A stretch of 19,697 nt of DNA from DASUSF01 sp036375275 (GTDB taxonomy: Bacteria; Pseudomonadota; Alphaproteobacteria; Geminicoccales; Geminicoccaceae): contig DASUSF010000029.1 in the NCBI GenBank assembly GCA_036375275.1, forward strand, positions 1 through 19,697, given 5' to 3'. The position numbers were made by a program, and so were the translations under genes. This document shows, one piece after another, positions 7,202-14,527 of the stretch. Every line of letters begins with the position of its first letter. Positions within the stretch are counted from its first letter, which is position 1. The notes below the pieces were generated by a model. That model made no database searches, was not told the origin of the DNA, and saw only the letters and a list, made by a program, of their open reading frames with translations.

Positions 7202-8240
7202 GGCTTCGCTCGCGCGGAGGGCCGCGGTCGTCGGGCTCGCTGGCGAGCGGCTCGAGCCGGGGGAGGCCGGGCTGTTCGAGTCGTACCCGCCACTCGGCTT
7301 CATCCTGTTCCGGCGGAACTGCCGGTCGACGGCGCAGGTCCGGGCGCTGATCGCGGCGCTGCACGCGGTGCCGGGCTGCGAGGACGCGCCGGTGATGGTC
7401 GATCAGGAGGGTGGCCGGGTCGTACGGCTCGCGCCGCCGGACTGGCCGGCCCGCTGCGCGCTGCGTCGGATCGGCGAACTGGCCGAAGTGGACCTGGATC
7501 TCGGCCGGCGCGCGGCCTGGCTGCACAGCCGGCTGATCGCGGCCGACCTCGAGCCGCTCGGCATCCGGATCACCTGCGCGCCGGTCCTGGATCTCGGCCT
7601 GCCCGGGCAGACCCGGGCGATCGGCGACCGCGCCTACGGCGCCGACCCCGACCTGGTCGGCGAGCTCGGCGCGGCCGCGATCCAGGGCTTCCTCGACGGC
7701 GGCGTGCTGCCGGTGATCAAGCATCTGCCCGGCCATGGCCGCGCGACCGTCGACAGCCACCTCGAGCTGCCCCTGGTCGATGCCGACGCGCAGACCCTCG
7801 AGACGACCGACTGGCGGCCGTTCGTCCGCAACCGGACCGCCCGGCTCGGCATGACCGCGCACATCCTGTTCAGCGCGCTCGACGCGGATGCGCCGGCGAC
7901 CCAGTCGAGGCGCATCGTCGAAGAGGTGATCCGCGGCCGGATCGGCTTCGAGGGCCTGCTGTTCAGCGACGACCTCAGCATGGAGGCGCTCGAGGGCACG
8001 GTCGGCGAGCGCGCGGCGCGGGCGCGCGCCGCCGGCTGCGACGTGGCGCTGCACTGCAACGGCCGGCTCGACGAGGCGCGGGCGGTGCTCGACGCCGCCG
8101 GTCCGCTCTCGCCCGCAGCCGAGGGTCGGCTCGCCCGGGCGCTGGACCAGCTCCGGCCGGGGCGGGCGTTCGACGATGCGGCGGGCGCGGCCGAGCTCGA
8201 GGACCTGCTCGCCTGGGTGCCGGCCGGGGCGCTCGCCTGA
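7173..8240 (+). CDS. nagZ: Beta-N-acetylhexosaminidase NagZ (GH3)
   Basis: Cytosolic glycoside hydrolase family 3 enzyme that removes N-acetylglucosamine from anhydromuropeptides in peptidoglycan recycling. The 355-aa protein has the NagZ hallmarks: PLGFILFRRN near 40-49, MVDQEGGRVVRL, CAPVLDLGLPGQTRAIGDRAYG, KHLPGHGRATVDSH (183-196; the His-bearing loop involved in acid/base catalysis) and LLFSDDLSMEAL (264-272; nucleophile Asp). The ATG at 7173 lies inside the end of the SPOR gene (29-nt overlap) with AGGAGC about 12 nt upstream; no later ATG or GTG would leave the first strand intact. Its stop overlaps the next start as TGATG. In many Gram-negatives NagZ products control AmpR/AmpC, but no such genes are visible here. 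Confidence 0.93.
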   Translation: MPAASSSAAEASLARRAAVVGLAGERLEPGEAGLFESYPPLGFILFRRNCRSTAQVRALIAALHAVPGCEDAPVMVDQEGGRVVRLAPPDWPARCALRRIGELAEVDLDLGRRAAWLHSRLIAADLEPLGIRITCAPVLDLGLPGQTRAIGDRAYGADPDLVGELGAAAIQGFLDGGVLPVIKHLPGHGRATVDSHLELPLVDADAQTLETTDWRPFVRNRTARLGMTAHILFSALDADAPATQSRRIVEEVIRGRIGFEGLLFSDDLSMEALEGTVGERAARARAAGCDVALHCNGRLDEARAVLDAAGPLSPAAEGRLARALDQLRPGRAFDDAAGAAELEDLLAWVPAGALA

Positions 8241-8926
8241 TGGACCCCGTCGCCATCGGTCATGCGCTCTCGGTCTGGCTGGTCCCGGTGGTGATCGCGA
8301 TCACCTTCCACGAGGCCGCGCACGGCTGGATGGCCGAGCGGCTCGGCGACGACACCGCGCGCCGGATGGGGCGGGTGACGTTCAACCCGGTTCGCCACGT
8401 CGATCCGGTCGGAACGTTCCTTCTACCCGGAATGCTGCTGCTGCTGAGCGCGCCGTTCCTGTTCGGCTATGCCAAGCCCGTGCCGGTCAACTTCGGCCGC
8501 CTCAACCAGCCGAAGCGCGACATGATCTGGGTGGCGCTGGCGGGTCCCGGCATCAACCTGATCCTGGCGTTCGCATCCGCGCTCCTGCTCCATGCCGCCG
8601 CGCTGCTGCCATCCGGAATCGCGGCCTGGGTCGGCGAGAACCTCGCCAACTCGATCGTCATCAACATCGTGCTCGCGGTGTTCAACATGCTGCCGCTGCC
8701 GCCGCTCGACGGCGGTCGGGTGGTCACCGGCCTTCTCCCCAACCCCTACGCCTGGCAGTTCGCCCGGATCGAGCGCTACGGCCTGCTGATCCTGCTCGGG
8801 CTGCTGTTCCTCGTGCCGTACGCCGCACAGAGCCTGGGCTCCTCGTTCAACCCCGTGGCCTCGGTCATCCTGCCGCCGATCCGGTTCCTCTACGGGCTCG
8901 TGCTCCAGCTCGCGGGGCTGGCATGA
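8240..8926 (+). CDS. Site-2 protease family zinc metalloprotease (M50)
   Basis: Integral membrane metalloprotease of the S2P/M50 group. The 228-aa protein has about six hydrophobic segments. Zinc ligands are visible: HEAAH (H24, E25, H28) in the first helix and the third ligand in FNMLPLPPLDGGRVV (D157). There is no PDZ domain, unlike RseP, so this is the short YwhC-like subclass; its substrate is unknown. The ATG at 8240 overlaps the nagZ stop (TGATG) and its own stop overlaps the scpA start (ATGA), placing it firmly inside the nagZ-scpA translational chain. I believe this position is shared by several Rhodospirillales-type genomes (from memory, not checked). Confidence 0.9.
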   Translation: MDPVAIGHALSVWLVPVVIAITFHEAAHGWMAERLGDDTARRMGRVTFNPVRHVDPVGTFLLPGMLLLLSAPFLFGYAKPVPVNFGRLNQPKRDMIWVALAGPGINLILAFASALLLHAAALLPSGIAAWVGENLANSIVINIVLAVFNMLPLPPLDGGRVVTGLLPNPYAWQFARIERYGLLILLGLLFLVPYAAQSLGSSFNPVASVILPPIRFLYGLVLQLAGLA

Positions 8927-9678
8927 GCGAGGTCGTGCCGTTCGGCGCACCGGTGCTGCCGGCGGGCTTCGTGGTCGAGCTCGACGGCTTCGAGGGGCCG
9001 ATCGACCTGCTGCTCTCGCTCGCCCGCGACCAGAAGGTCGACCTCCGGGAGATCTCGATCCTGGCGCTGGCCGACCAGTATCTCGCCTACATCCAGCAGG
9101 CGCGGGACCTGCAGCTCGAGATCGCCGCCGATTATCTCGTGACCGCGGCGTGGCTGGCCTACCTCAAGTCGCGCCTCCTCCTGCCCGGGCCGCCGGACGA
9201 CGACGAGCCGGCGCCCGAGGACCTCGCCCAGAACCTCGCCGCCCGGATCCGCCACCTCGACGCGATCCGCCGTGCGGCCGGCCTGCTCATCGACCGCCCG
9301 ATCCTCGGCGAGCAGCGCTTCCCCCGCGGCCGCCCGGAGGGCCTGCAGGTGATCCGCCGGCCCCGCTTCCGGCTCGCCCTCCACGAGCTGCTCCAGGCCT
9401 ATGTCGCGCAGCGGCTCAGGGCGAAGGAGCACCGGATGGTGCTGACGCCGGCGCCGGTGATGCGCATGGAGGACGCGCTGCAGCTGATCGTCGAGCGGCT
9501 CGGCGGCCCCGACTGGCAGAACCTGCTGGCGTTCCTGCCCGAGTGGGCGATGGACGAGCGCCAGCGGCGGGCCGCGATCGCGGCGAGCTTCGCCGCGACC
9601 CTCGAGCTGGCGCGCGCCGGCACGATCGAGATCGCCCAGGCGCAGCCGTTCGGGCCGATCCTGATGCGGCGCCGGTGA
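8923..9678 (+). CDS. scpA: Segregation and condensation protein A
   Basis: Kleisin subunit that bridges the SMC head domains and, with ScpB, forms the SMC-ScpAB condensin needed for chromosome segregation. The 251-aa protein has the typical N-terminal motif DGFEGPIDLLLSLARDQKVDLREISI, followed by LADQYLAYI and AADYLVTAAWLAYLKSRLLLP. The acidic middle (PPDDDEPAPEDLA) and the C-terminal winged-helix region (WAMDERQRRAAIAASFAATLELARAGTIEIAQ) also match. The ATG at 8923 overlaps the protease stop as ATGA, and its stop overlaps the scpB start as TGATG. Nothing unusual. Confidence 0.95.
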   Translation: MSEVVPFGAPVLPAGFVVELDGFEGPIDLLLSLARDQKVDLREISILALADQYLAYIQQARDLQLEIAADYLVTAAWLAYLKSRLLLPGPPDDDEPAPEDLAQNLAARIRHLDAIRRAAGLLIDRPILGEQRFPRGRPEGLQVIRRPRFRLALHELLQAYVAQRLRAKEHRMVLTPAPVMRMEDALQLIVERLGGPDWQNLLAFLPEWAMDERQRRAAIAASFAATLELARAGTIEIAQAQPFGPILMRRR

Positions 9679-10316
9679 TGACCCGCGACCTCGGCAAGCG
9701 GATCGTCGAGGCGCTGCTGTTCGCGTGCGAGGAGCCGCTGCCGCTGTCGGTCATCCAGGCCCATCTCGCGGGCGACCTGTACGCCGACGATCTCGTCCGC
9801 GAGCTGGTCCAGGACTATGCCGGCCGCGGCGTGTGCATCGAGCGCCAGGGAAACGCGTTCGCGGTCCGGACCGCGGCGGACCTCGCGCCCTACCTCGCCC
9901 GCGAGCAGGTGCAGAGCCGGCGGCTCTCCAAGGCCGGCCTCGAGACGCTCGCGATCATCGCCTACCATCAGCCCGTGACCCGGGCCGAGATCGAGGAGAT
10001 CCGGGGCGTCGCGGTCAGCAAGGGCACGCTCGACGTCCTGCTCGAGACCGGATGGGTCCAGCCCAAGGGGCGCCGCGACAGCCCGGGCCGGCCGGTCACC
10101 TGGGTCACCACGCCGGCCTTTCTGGATCACTTCGCCCTCGCCTCGCTCGAGGACCTGCCGCGGGTCGAGGAGCTGCTCCAGGCGGGGCTGCTGAGCTTCG
10201 CCGCCGTGGAACCGGTGCCGGCCGATCTCGAGTCCGAACCGTTGGCGGACGAAGCCGACGACCGCGGCGAGGCGGGGCCGGACATCGATCCGGCCAGACC
10301 GGCGGGCGATGCCTGA
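9678..10316 (+). CDS. scpB: Segregation and condensation protein B
   Basis: Partner of ScpA in the SMC complex; dimers of tandem winged-helix domains bind the ScpA centre. The 212-aa protein shows IVEALLFACEEPLPLSVIQ in the first domain and the family signature LSKAGLETLAIIAYHQPVTRAEIEEIRGVAVSKGTLDVLLETGWVQPKGRRDSPGRPVTWVTTPAFLDHF in the second. The last ~35 residues are acidic and probably disordered. The ATG at 9678 overlaps the scpA stop (TGATG). It is the last gene of the overlapping chain that begins at dgt. Confidence 0.95.
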   Translation: MTRDLGKRIVEALLFACEEPLPLSVIQAHLAGDLYADDLVRELVQDYAGRGVCIERQGNAFAVRTAADLAPYLAREQVQSRRLSKAGLETLAIIAYHQPVTRAEIEEIRGVAVSKGTLDVLLETGWVQPKGRRDSPGRPVTWVTTPAFLDHFALASLEDLPRVEELLQAGLLSFAAVEPVPADLESEPLADEADDRGEAGPDIDPARPAGDA

Positions 10317-10431
10317 AGCGGCTCCCGACTGGATGCCCCCCGAAAGCGGCCCCATCTGTAGGCACGGATCCGCCACGGACCCTGGCGTCGAGGCCGACGG
10401 GCCGGAGCCGGCACGGCCAGCGAGAGGATGG

Positions 10432-11532
10432 ATGCACGCGAGCGGGCGATCGGCGCCGGATGACGACCCGCTGCCCGGGCTGTCGGTCGAGGCGGTGAGC
10501 CATGCGTTCGGCGAGCGGCAGGTGGTGCGCGAGGTCGATCTCCGCCTGCCGGCGGGCGAGGTCCACTGCCTGGTCGGGCCGTCCGGCTGCGGCAAGACCA
10601 CGATCCTCCGCCTGATCGCCGGCCTGGAGCCGCTCCAGGGTGGCCGGATCGTGATCGGCAGCGAGGTGGTCGCCGAGCCGGGCCGCGACCTCGCGCCCGA
10701 GCGGCGCCGGGTCGGCCTGATGTTCCAGGACTTCGCGCTGTTCCCGCACCTCCGGGTGATCGACAACGTCGCGTTCGGGCTGCGCGGGCTCGGCGCCAAC
10801 GGGCGGCGCCAGCGGGCGCAGGAGCTGCTCGCGCAGGTCGACATGAGCGGCCACGCGATGAGCTATCCGCACATGCTGTCCGGCGGCGAGCAGCAGCGCG
10901 TCGCCCTCGCCCGGGCGCTCGCGCCGCGGCCGCGCCTGATGCTCCTCGACGAGCCGTTCTCGAGCCTCGACGCGCACCTCCGCGAGCAGGTCAGGGACGA
11001 TGCGATCGCGTTGCTCCGCGCCTCCGGCACGCCGGTGCTGATGGTCACCCACGAGGCGGAGGAGGCGGTCCGGGTGGGCGACCGGATCCACGTCATGCAC
11101 GACGGGCGGATCCTCCAGAGCGGTACGCCCGCCGAGCTCTACGCCCATCCCGCCAACCCGTTCGTGGCCGGCTTCTTCGGCCCCCTCAACCGCTTCAAGG
11201 GCTGGGTCCTGGCGCACGAGGTGAGCACGCCGTTCGGACCGCTCGCGGCACCCGGGCTGGCGGACGGCACCCCGGTCGACGTGCTGATCCGCCCGGAGGC
11301 GCTGCGCCTGCATCGCCGGCGGGGGGACGCCACCGTGACCCGTCTCGCGGTCCGCCGGGTGCGCGATCTCGGCACCAATCGCGTGCTCGAGCTGGAGGTG
11401 CCGGCGGGCCCCATGATCACGGTCCGGATGACCGCGAGTGCCGACTTCGAGAGCGGCGACGAGGTCGCGGTGGACGTCGATGCCGCGCAGGTCCACATCT
11501 ATCCCAACCCCAAGGCGCAGGGGCGGATCTGA
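10432..11532 (+). CDS. ABC transporter ATP-binding protein, FbpC-like, orphan
   Basis: ATPase subunit of an import-type ABC transporter. With the ATG at 10432 (366 aa; GAGAGG 4 nt upstream) it has Walker A GPSGCGKTT (49-57), Q-loop Q99, signature LSGGEQQR (149-156), Walker B LMLLDEP (169-175), D-loop SSLD, and switch H207. A C-terminal TOBE-like region (about 260-366) is of the kind found in ferric-iron (FbpC), spermidine and sulfate importers; MFQDFALFPHLRVIDNVAFGL favours FbpC-like proteins. The frame continues up to an ATG at 10309 overlapping the scpB stop, but those 41 residues look non-homologous. No permease or binding-protein gene is adjacent, so the substrate is unknown and the partners must be encoded elsewhere. 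It interrupts the scpB-tatA neighbourhood. Confidence 0.9.
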   Translation: MHASGRSAPDDDPLPGLSVEAVSHAFGERQVVREVDLRLPAGEVHCLVGPSGCGKTTILRLIAGLEPLQGGRIVIGSEVVAEPGRDLAPERRRVGLMFQDFALFPHLRVIDNVAFGLRGLGANGRRQRAQELLAQVDMSGHAMSYPHMLSGGEQQRVALARALAPRPRLMLLDEPFSSLDAHLREQVRDDAIALLRASGTPVLMVTHEAEEAVRVGDRIHVMHDGRILQSGTPAELYAHPANPFVAGFFGPLNRFKGWVLAHEVSTPFGPLAAPGLADGTPVDVLIRPEALRLHRRRGDATVTRLAVRRVRDLGTNRVLELEVPAGPMITVRMTASADFESGDEVAVDVDAAQVHIYPNPKAQGRI

Positions 11533-11533
11533 C

Positions 11534-11609
11534 CGAGGTGGCGCGTTGCGGGCTTCGGGCTTTTCTGCAACACTCCGCCGCAACGAGGTGCCGTTGCGGC
11601 GCAAATTTG
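11534..11609 (+). promoter_or_regulatory. Repeat-structured tatA leader/promoter region
   Basis: The 100-nt gap before tatA contains an imperfect direct repeat (CGAGGTG..CGTTGCGG at 11534-11551 and 11584-11599, start to start 50 nt) and a perfect 10-bp inverted repeat CGCCGCAACG/CGTTGCGGCG (11576-11585 with 11592-11601, loop AGGTGC), followed by CAAATTTG (11602-11609). The 11578-11585 arm can pair with either copy of CGTTGCGG. A weak promoter is possible: TTGCGG (11546-11551), 17 nt ending in TGC, AACACT (11569-11574). The stem could also terminate transcription from the ABC gene, but a real U-tract is missing. The repeats are seen; their role is inferred. Confidence 0.4.
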
Positions 11610-11632
11610 TCGAGTTCTAGAGGGGGTTCCCG

Positions 11633-11857
11633 ATGAGTATCGGCATCTGGCAGGTCGTCCTGATCCTGCTCATCGTCCTGATCCTGTTCGGCGCCGGCAA
11701 GCTGCCGAAGGTCATGGGCGATGTCGCCAAGGGCGTGAAGAACTTCAAGTCCGGGCTCAAGGACGAGGACGAGGACGACAAGAAGGCGCTCGCCAACGAC
11801 GCCGAGCCGGCCACCGGCGAGGCCACGCTCAAGCGCGACGAGGCAGCCAAGGGCTAG
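11633..11857 (+). CDS. tatA: Sec-independent protein translocase subunit TatA
   Basis: Pore-forming subunit of the twin-arginine translocase, which exports folded proteins across the inner membrane. The 74-aa protein begins MSIGIWQVVLILLIVLILFG with one transmembrane helix (about 4-20), then the FGAGKLP hinge and an amphipathic helix (KVMGDVAKGVKNFKSGL), then the acidic DEDEDD stretch and a charged tail. AGGGGG (11621-11626) lies 6 nt before the ATG, one of the strongest ribosome sites in the window. It begins a tatA-tatB-tatC set. Confidence 0.95.
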   Translation: MSIGIWQVVLILLIVLILFGAGKLPKVMGDVAKGVKNFKSGLKDEDEDDKKALANDAEPATGEATLKRDEAAKG

Positions 11858-11887
11858 ACACCAGCGCGCGCTTCGGAGCACCCGGCG

Positions 11888-12361
11888 ATGTTCGACATCG
11901 GCTGGTCGGAGATGGCCATCATCATGCTGGTGGCCCTGATCGTGATCGGGCCCAAGGACCTGCCGCGGGTCGCGCGGAACGTCGGCAAGTGGGTCGGCAA
12001 GGGACGTGCGCTCGCCCGCGAGTTCCAGAGCCAGCTCGAGGAGATGGCCAGGGAGGCCGAGCTCGACAAGGTCAAGGGCGAGATCGAGAAGGCGGGGCGG
12101 ACCGACCTCAAGCGCTCGATCGAGCGCTCGATCGACCCGAAGGGCGACCTCAAGACCGCCTTCGAGGTCGAGGACCAGGATCGGAAGCCGGCGCGGGCGA
12201 CCGGCACGAAGGCTGGCGCGCCGGCGGCCGTGGAGGGGCCCAAGGTCAAGCCCAACGGCTCGGCCGGCCCCGAGGACGGTGCGGAGCCGCCCGGGTCCGA
12301 GCCGGAGAAGGCCGAGGCCGCCGGGCCGCCGCCGCCCCGCGAGAAGGCCACCACGGGCTAG
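11888..12361 (+). CDS. tatB: Sec-independent protein translocase subunit TatB
   Basis: TatB forms with TatC the receptor for twin-arginine signal peptides. The 157-aa protein starts MFDIGWSEMAIIMLVALIVI with a single transmembrane helix (about 5-21), then GPKDLPRVARNVGKWVGKGRALAREFQSQLEEMAREAELDKVK, the TatB amphipathic/coiled helix. The C-terminal 75 residues are Ala/Pro/Lys-rich and likely disordered. A 12-bp tandem duplication (12112-12135) encodes RSIE-RSID. The ATG is 30 nt after tatA with GGAG 9 nt upstream, and the stop TAG directly abuts the tatC ATG. Confidence 0.94.
   Translation: MFDIGWSEMAIIMLVALIVIGPKDLPRVARNVGKWVGKGRALAREFQSQLEEMAREAELDKVKGEIEKAGRTDLKRSIERSIDPKGDLKTAFEVEDQDRKPARATGTKAGAPAAVEGPKVKPNGSAGPEDGAEPPGSEPEKAEAAGPPPPREKATTG
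12112..12135 (+). repeat. 12-bp tandem duplication forming a 20-bp palindrome inside tatB
   Basis: GCGCTCGATCGA occurs twice in perfect tandem (12112-12123 and 12124-12135). Because the unit is nearly self-complementary, 12116-12135 is a perfect 20-bp palindrome containing two CGATCG sites. It keeps the reading frame (two RSI-acidic tetrapeptides). Seen directly; significance unknown. Confidence 0.85.
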
Positions 12362-13201
12362 ATGGCGATCATCAAGGACCTCGACGACCGGGAGATGCCG
12401 CTGCTCGATCACCTGATCGAGCTCAGGAACCGGTTGATGTACGCCTGCGGGGCGATCCTCGCCGGCTTCCTGCTCTGCTACTTCTTCGCCGACAACATCT
12501 ATGCCTTCCTAGTCCAGCCGCTCGCCGACATCTACGAAGGCGAGGCCGGCCGGCGGATGATCTACACCGGCCTGACCGAGGCGTTCTTCACCTATCTCAA
12601 GGTCGCGTTCTGGGCCGGCGCCTTCCTCGCCTTCCCGTTCGTCGCGATCCAGCTCTGGATGTTCATCGCGCCGGGCCTGTACCGCAACGAGAAGCAGGCC
12701 TTCCTGCCCTTCCTGGCGGCGACGCCGATCCTGTTCTTCATGGGCGGCGCGGTCGCCTACTACCTCGTGTTCCCGCTCGCCTGGCGGTTCTTCGTGAGCT
12801 TCGAGAGCGGGGGCGGCGAGGGCAGCCTGCCGATCGAGCTGGAAGCCCGGGTCGCCGAGTACCTCTCCCTGGTGATGAAGCTGATCTTCGCCTTCGGGCT
12901 CAGCTTCCAGCTGCCGGTCGCGCTCACCCTGATGGGCCGGGTCGGCCTGGTGAGCGCGGACGGGCTCGCCCGCAATCGCAAGTTCGCGATCGTCGGGGTC
13001 TTCATCGTCGCCGCCATCCTGACCCCGCCGGACGTGATCAGCCAGATCGGCCTCGGCGTTCCGATCATCCTGCTCTACGAGCTGTCGATCATCGCCGTGA
13101 GGATGGTCGAGCGGAAGCGGGCCGAGGCGGAAGCGGCGGAAGCGGCCGAGGACGCCGAGGCGGCCGCCGATGCCGGCGTGGATCTCGACCCCGGCCGCTA
13201 G
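12362..13201 (+). CDS. tatC: Sec-independent protein translocase subunit TatC
   Basis: Polytopic subunit that recognises the RR signal peptide and organises TatA assembly. The 279-aa protein has the N-terminal DREMPLLDHLIELRNRLMYACGA motif (E and R residues of the signal-peptide site), about six transmembrane helices, the conserved FAPGLYRNEK-like loop (here FIAPGLYRNEKQAFLPF), FGLSFQLPV and LTPPDVISQIGLGVPIILLYELSI. A charged, Ala/Glu-rich extension follows the last helix. Its ATG abuts the tatB stop without a gap, so translation is probably coupled. Confidence 0.96.
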   Translation: MAIIKDLDDREMPLLDHLIELRNRLMYACGAILAGFLLCYFFADNIYAFLVQPLADIYEGEAGRRMIYTGLTEAFFTYLKVAFWAGAFLAFPFVAIQLWMFIAPGLYRNEKQAFLPFLAATPILFFMGGAVAYYLVFPLAWRFFVSFESGGGEGSLPIELEARVAEYLSLVMKLIFAFGLSFQLPVALTLMGRVGLVSADGLARNRKFAIVGVFIVAAILTPPDVISQIGLGVPIILLYELSIIAVRMVERKRAEAEAAEAAEDAEAAADAGVDLDPGR

Positions 13202-13252
13202 GCCCACTACCATCGCGCCCGTCCTCCCTCAATCCCTGCGTGTGATGGACCG

Positions 13253-14527
13253 GTGCTCGATCTCAAATGGCTGCGTGACGATCCCCAGGATCTCGACCGG
13301 GCGCTGAGCCGGCGCGGCCTGCCGCCCCAGGCAGCGCGCCTCGCGGCGCTGGATGCCGCCCACCGGGCGCTCCAGACCGAGCTCCAGGAGCAGCAGGCGC
13401 GGCGGAACGCGCTCTCTCGGGAGATCGGCCAGGGGCGCGCACGGGGCGAGGACATGTCGGCCGCCATGGCCGAGGTCGCGGCGCTGAAGAGCGCGGTCCA
13501 GCGCGGCGAGGAGACCCTCCGGGACCGGGCGGCCGCCCTCGATGCCGAGCTCGCGGGCCTGCCCAACCGGCTGGACGACGACGTACCGGACGGCGCCGAC
13601 GAGCGCGCCAACCTCGAGCTGCGCCGCTGGGGCGAGCCGCCCTCGTTCGACTTCGAGGTCAGGGCGCACGATCAGCTCGGGCCGCCGCTCGGCATGGACT
13701 TCGAGCGTGCCACCAGGATGTCCGGGGCCCGCTTCGTCGCGCTGAGAGGGCAGCTCGCCCGGCTCGAGCGCGCGCTCGCGAGCTTCATGCTCGACGTTCA
13801 GACCCGCGAGCACGGCTACACCGAGGTCGTCCCGCCGCTCCTGGTCCGCGACCAGGCGGTGTTCGGGACCGGACAGCTGCCCAAGTTCGCGGACGACCTG
13901 TTCCGGACCACCGACGGCTTCTGGCTGATCCCGACCGCGGAGGTGCCGCTCACCAACCTGGTCGCGGACGAGATCGTCGATGCCGCCGACCTGCCGCTCC
14001 GCTTCACCGCCTGGACCCCGTGCTTCCGCTCCGAGGCGGGCGCGGCCGGCAAGGACACCCGCGGCATGATCCGCCAGCACCAGTTCTCCAAGGTCGAGAT
14101 GGTCAGCATAACGGCGCCCGACGCCTCGGCCGCCGAGCACGAGCGGATGACCGGGTGCGCCGAAGCGATCCTCGAGCGCCTGGAGTTGCCGTACCGGGTC
14201 GTGGTCCTGTGCAGCGGGGATACGGGGTTCACGGCCCGCAAGACCTACGACCTCGAGGTCTGGCTGCCGGGGCAGGGCACCTATCGCGAGATCTCGAGCT
14301 GCTCCAACTGCGGCGACTTCCAGGCGCGGCGCATGCGCGCGCGCTTCCGCCCGGAGGGCGAGCGCCGGACCGAGTTCGTGCACACGCTGAACGGCTCCGG
14401 GCTCGCCGTCGGGCGGACCCTGATCGCGCTGCTCGAGAACGGGCAGCAGGCGGACGGTAGCGTGGTCCTGCCGGAGGCGCTTCGTCCGTACCTGGACGGC
14501 CGGGAGCGCCTGACGCCAGATGGCTGA
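13253..14527 (+). CDS. serS: Seryl-tRNA synthetase
   Basis: Class II aminoacyl-tRNA synthetase charging tRNA-Ser (and tRNA-Sec where present). The 424-aa protein starts at a GTG (13253) as MLDLKWLRDDPQDLDRAL, the expected N-terminus, followed by the long antiparallel coiled-coil arm (about 30-100). Motif 2 is visible as PCFRSEAGAAGKDTRGMIRQHQFSKVEM and motif 3 as NGSGLAVGRTLIALLEN; TAEVPLTNL and REISSCSNCGDFQARRM line the active site. It lies 51 nt after tatC and no clear ribosome site precedes the GTG. The stop overlaps the surE start by 8 nt. Confidence 0.96.
   Translation: MLDLKWLRDDPQDLDRALSRRGLPPQAARLAALDAAHRALQTELQEQQARRNALSREIGQGRARGEDMSAAMAEVAALKSAVQRGEETLRDRAAALDAELAGLPNRLDDDVPDGADERANLELRRWGEPPSFDFEVRAHDQLGPPLGMDFERATRMSGARFVALRGQLARLERALASFMLDVQTREHGYTEVVPPLLVRDQAVFGTGQLPKFADDLFRTTDGFWLIPTAEVPLTNLVADEIVDAADLPLRFTAWTPCFRSEAGAAGKDTRGMIRQHQFSKVEMVSITAPDASAAEHERMTGCAEAILERLELPYRVVVLCSGDTGFTARKTYDLEVWLPGQGTYREISSCSNCGDFQARRMRARFRPEGERRTEFVHTLNGSGLAVGRTLIALLENGQQADGSVVLPEALRPYLDGRERLTPDG

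Noticed and set aside
4235..7303. A 1022-codon open frame on the minus strand opposite argS, the SPOR gene and the start of nagZ
   Set aside because: High GC leaves antisense frames free of stops. Its composition is Arg/Gly/Leu/Asp-rich without domains, and the plus strand carries three certain genes with motifs.
3077..10367. Shared 11-mer TGTAGGCACGG near 3077 and near 10357
   Set aside because: In 20 kb many 11-mers recur by chance, and flanking bases do not match; not treated as a common operator.
10309..10431. Start of the ABC ATPase at ATG 10309 overlapping the scpB stop
   Set aside because: The 41 added residues are Pro/Gly/Arg-rich filler and ATG 10432 has GAGAGG at 4 nt. The overlap-type start is not fully excluded.
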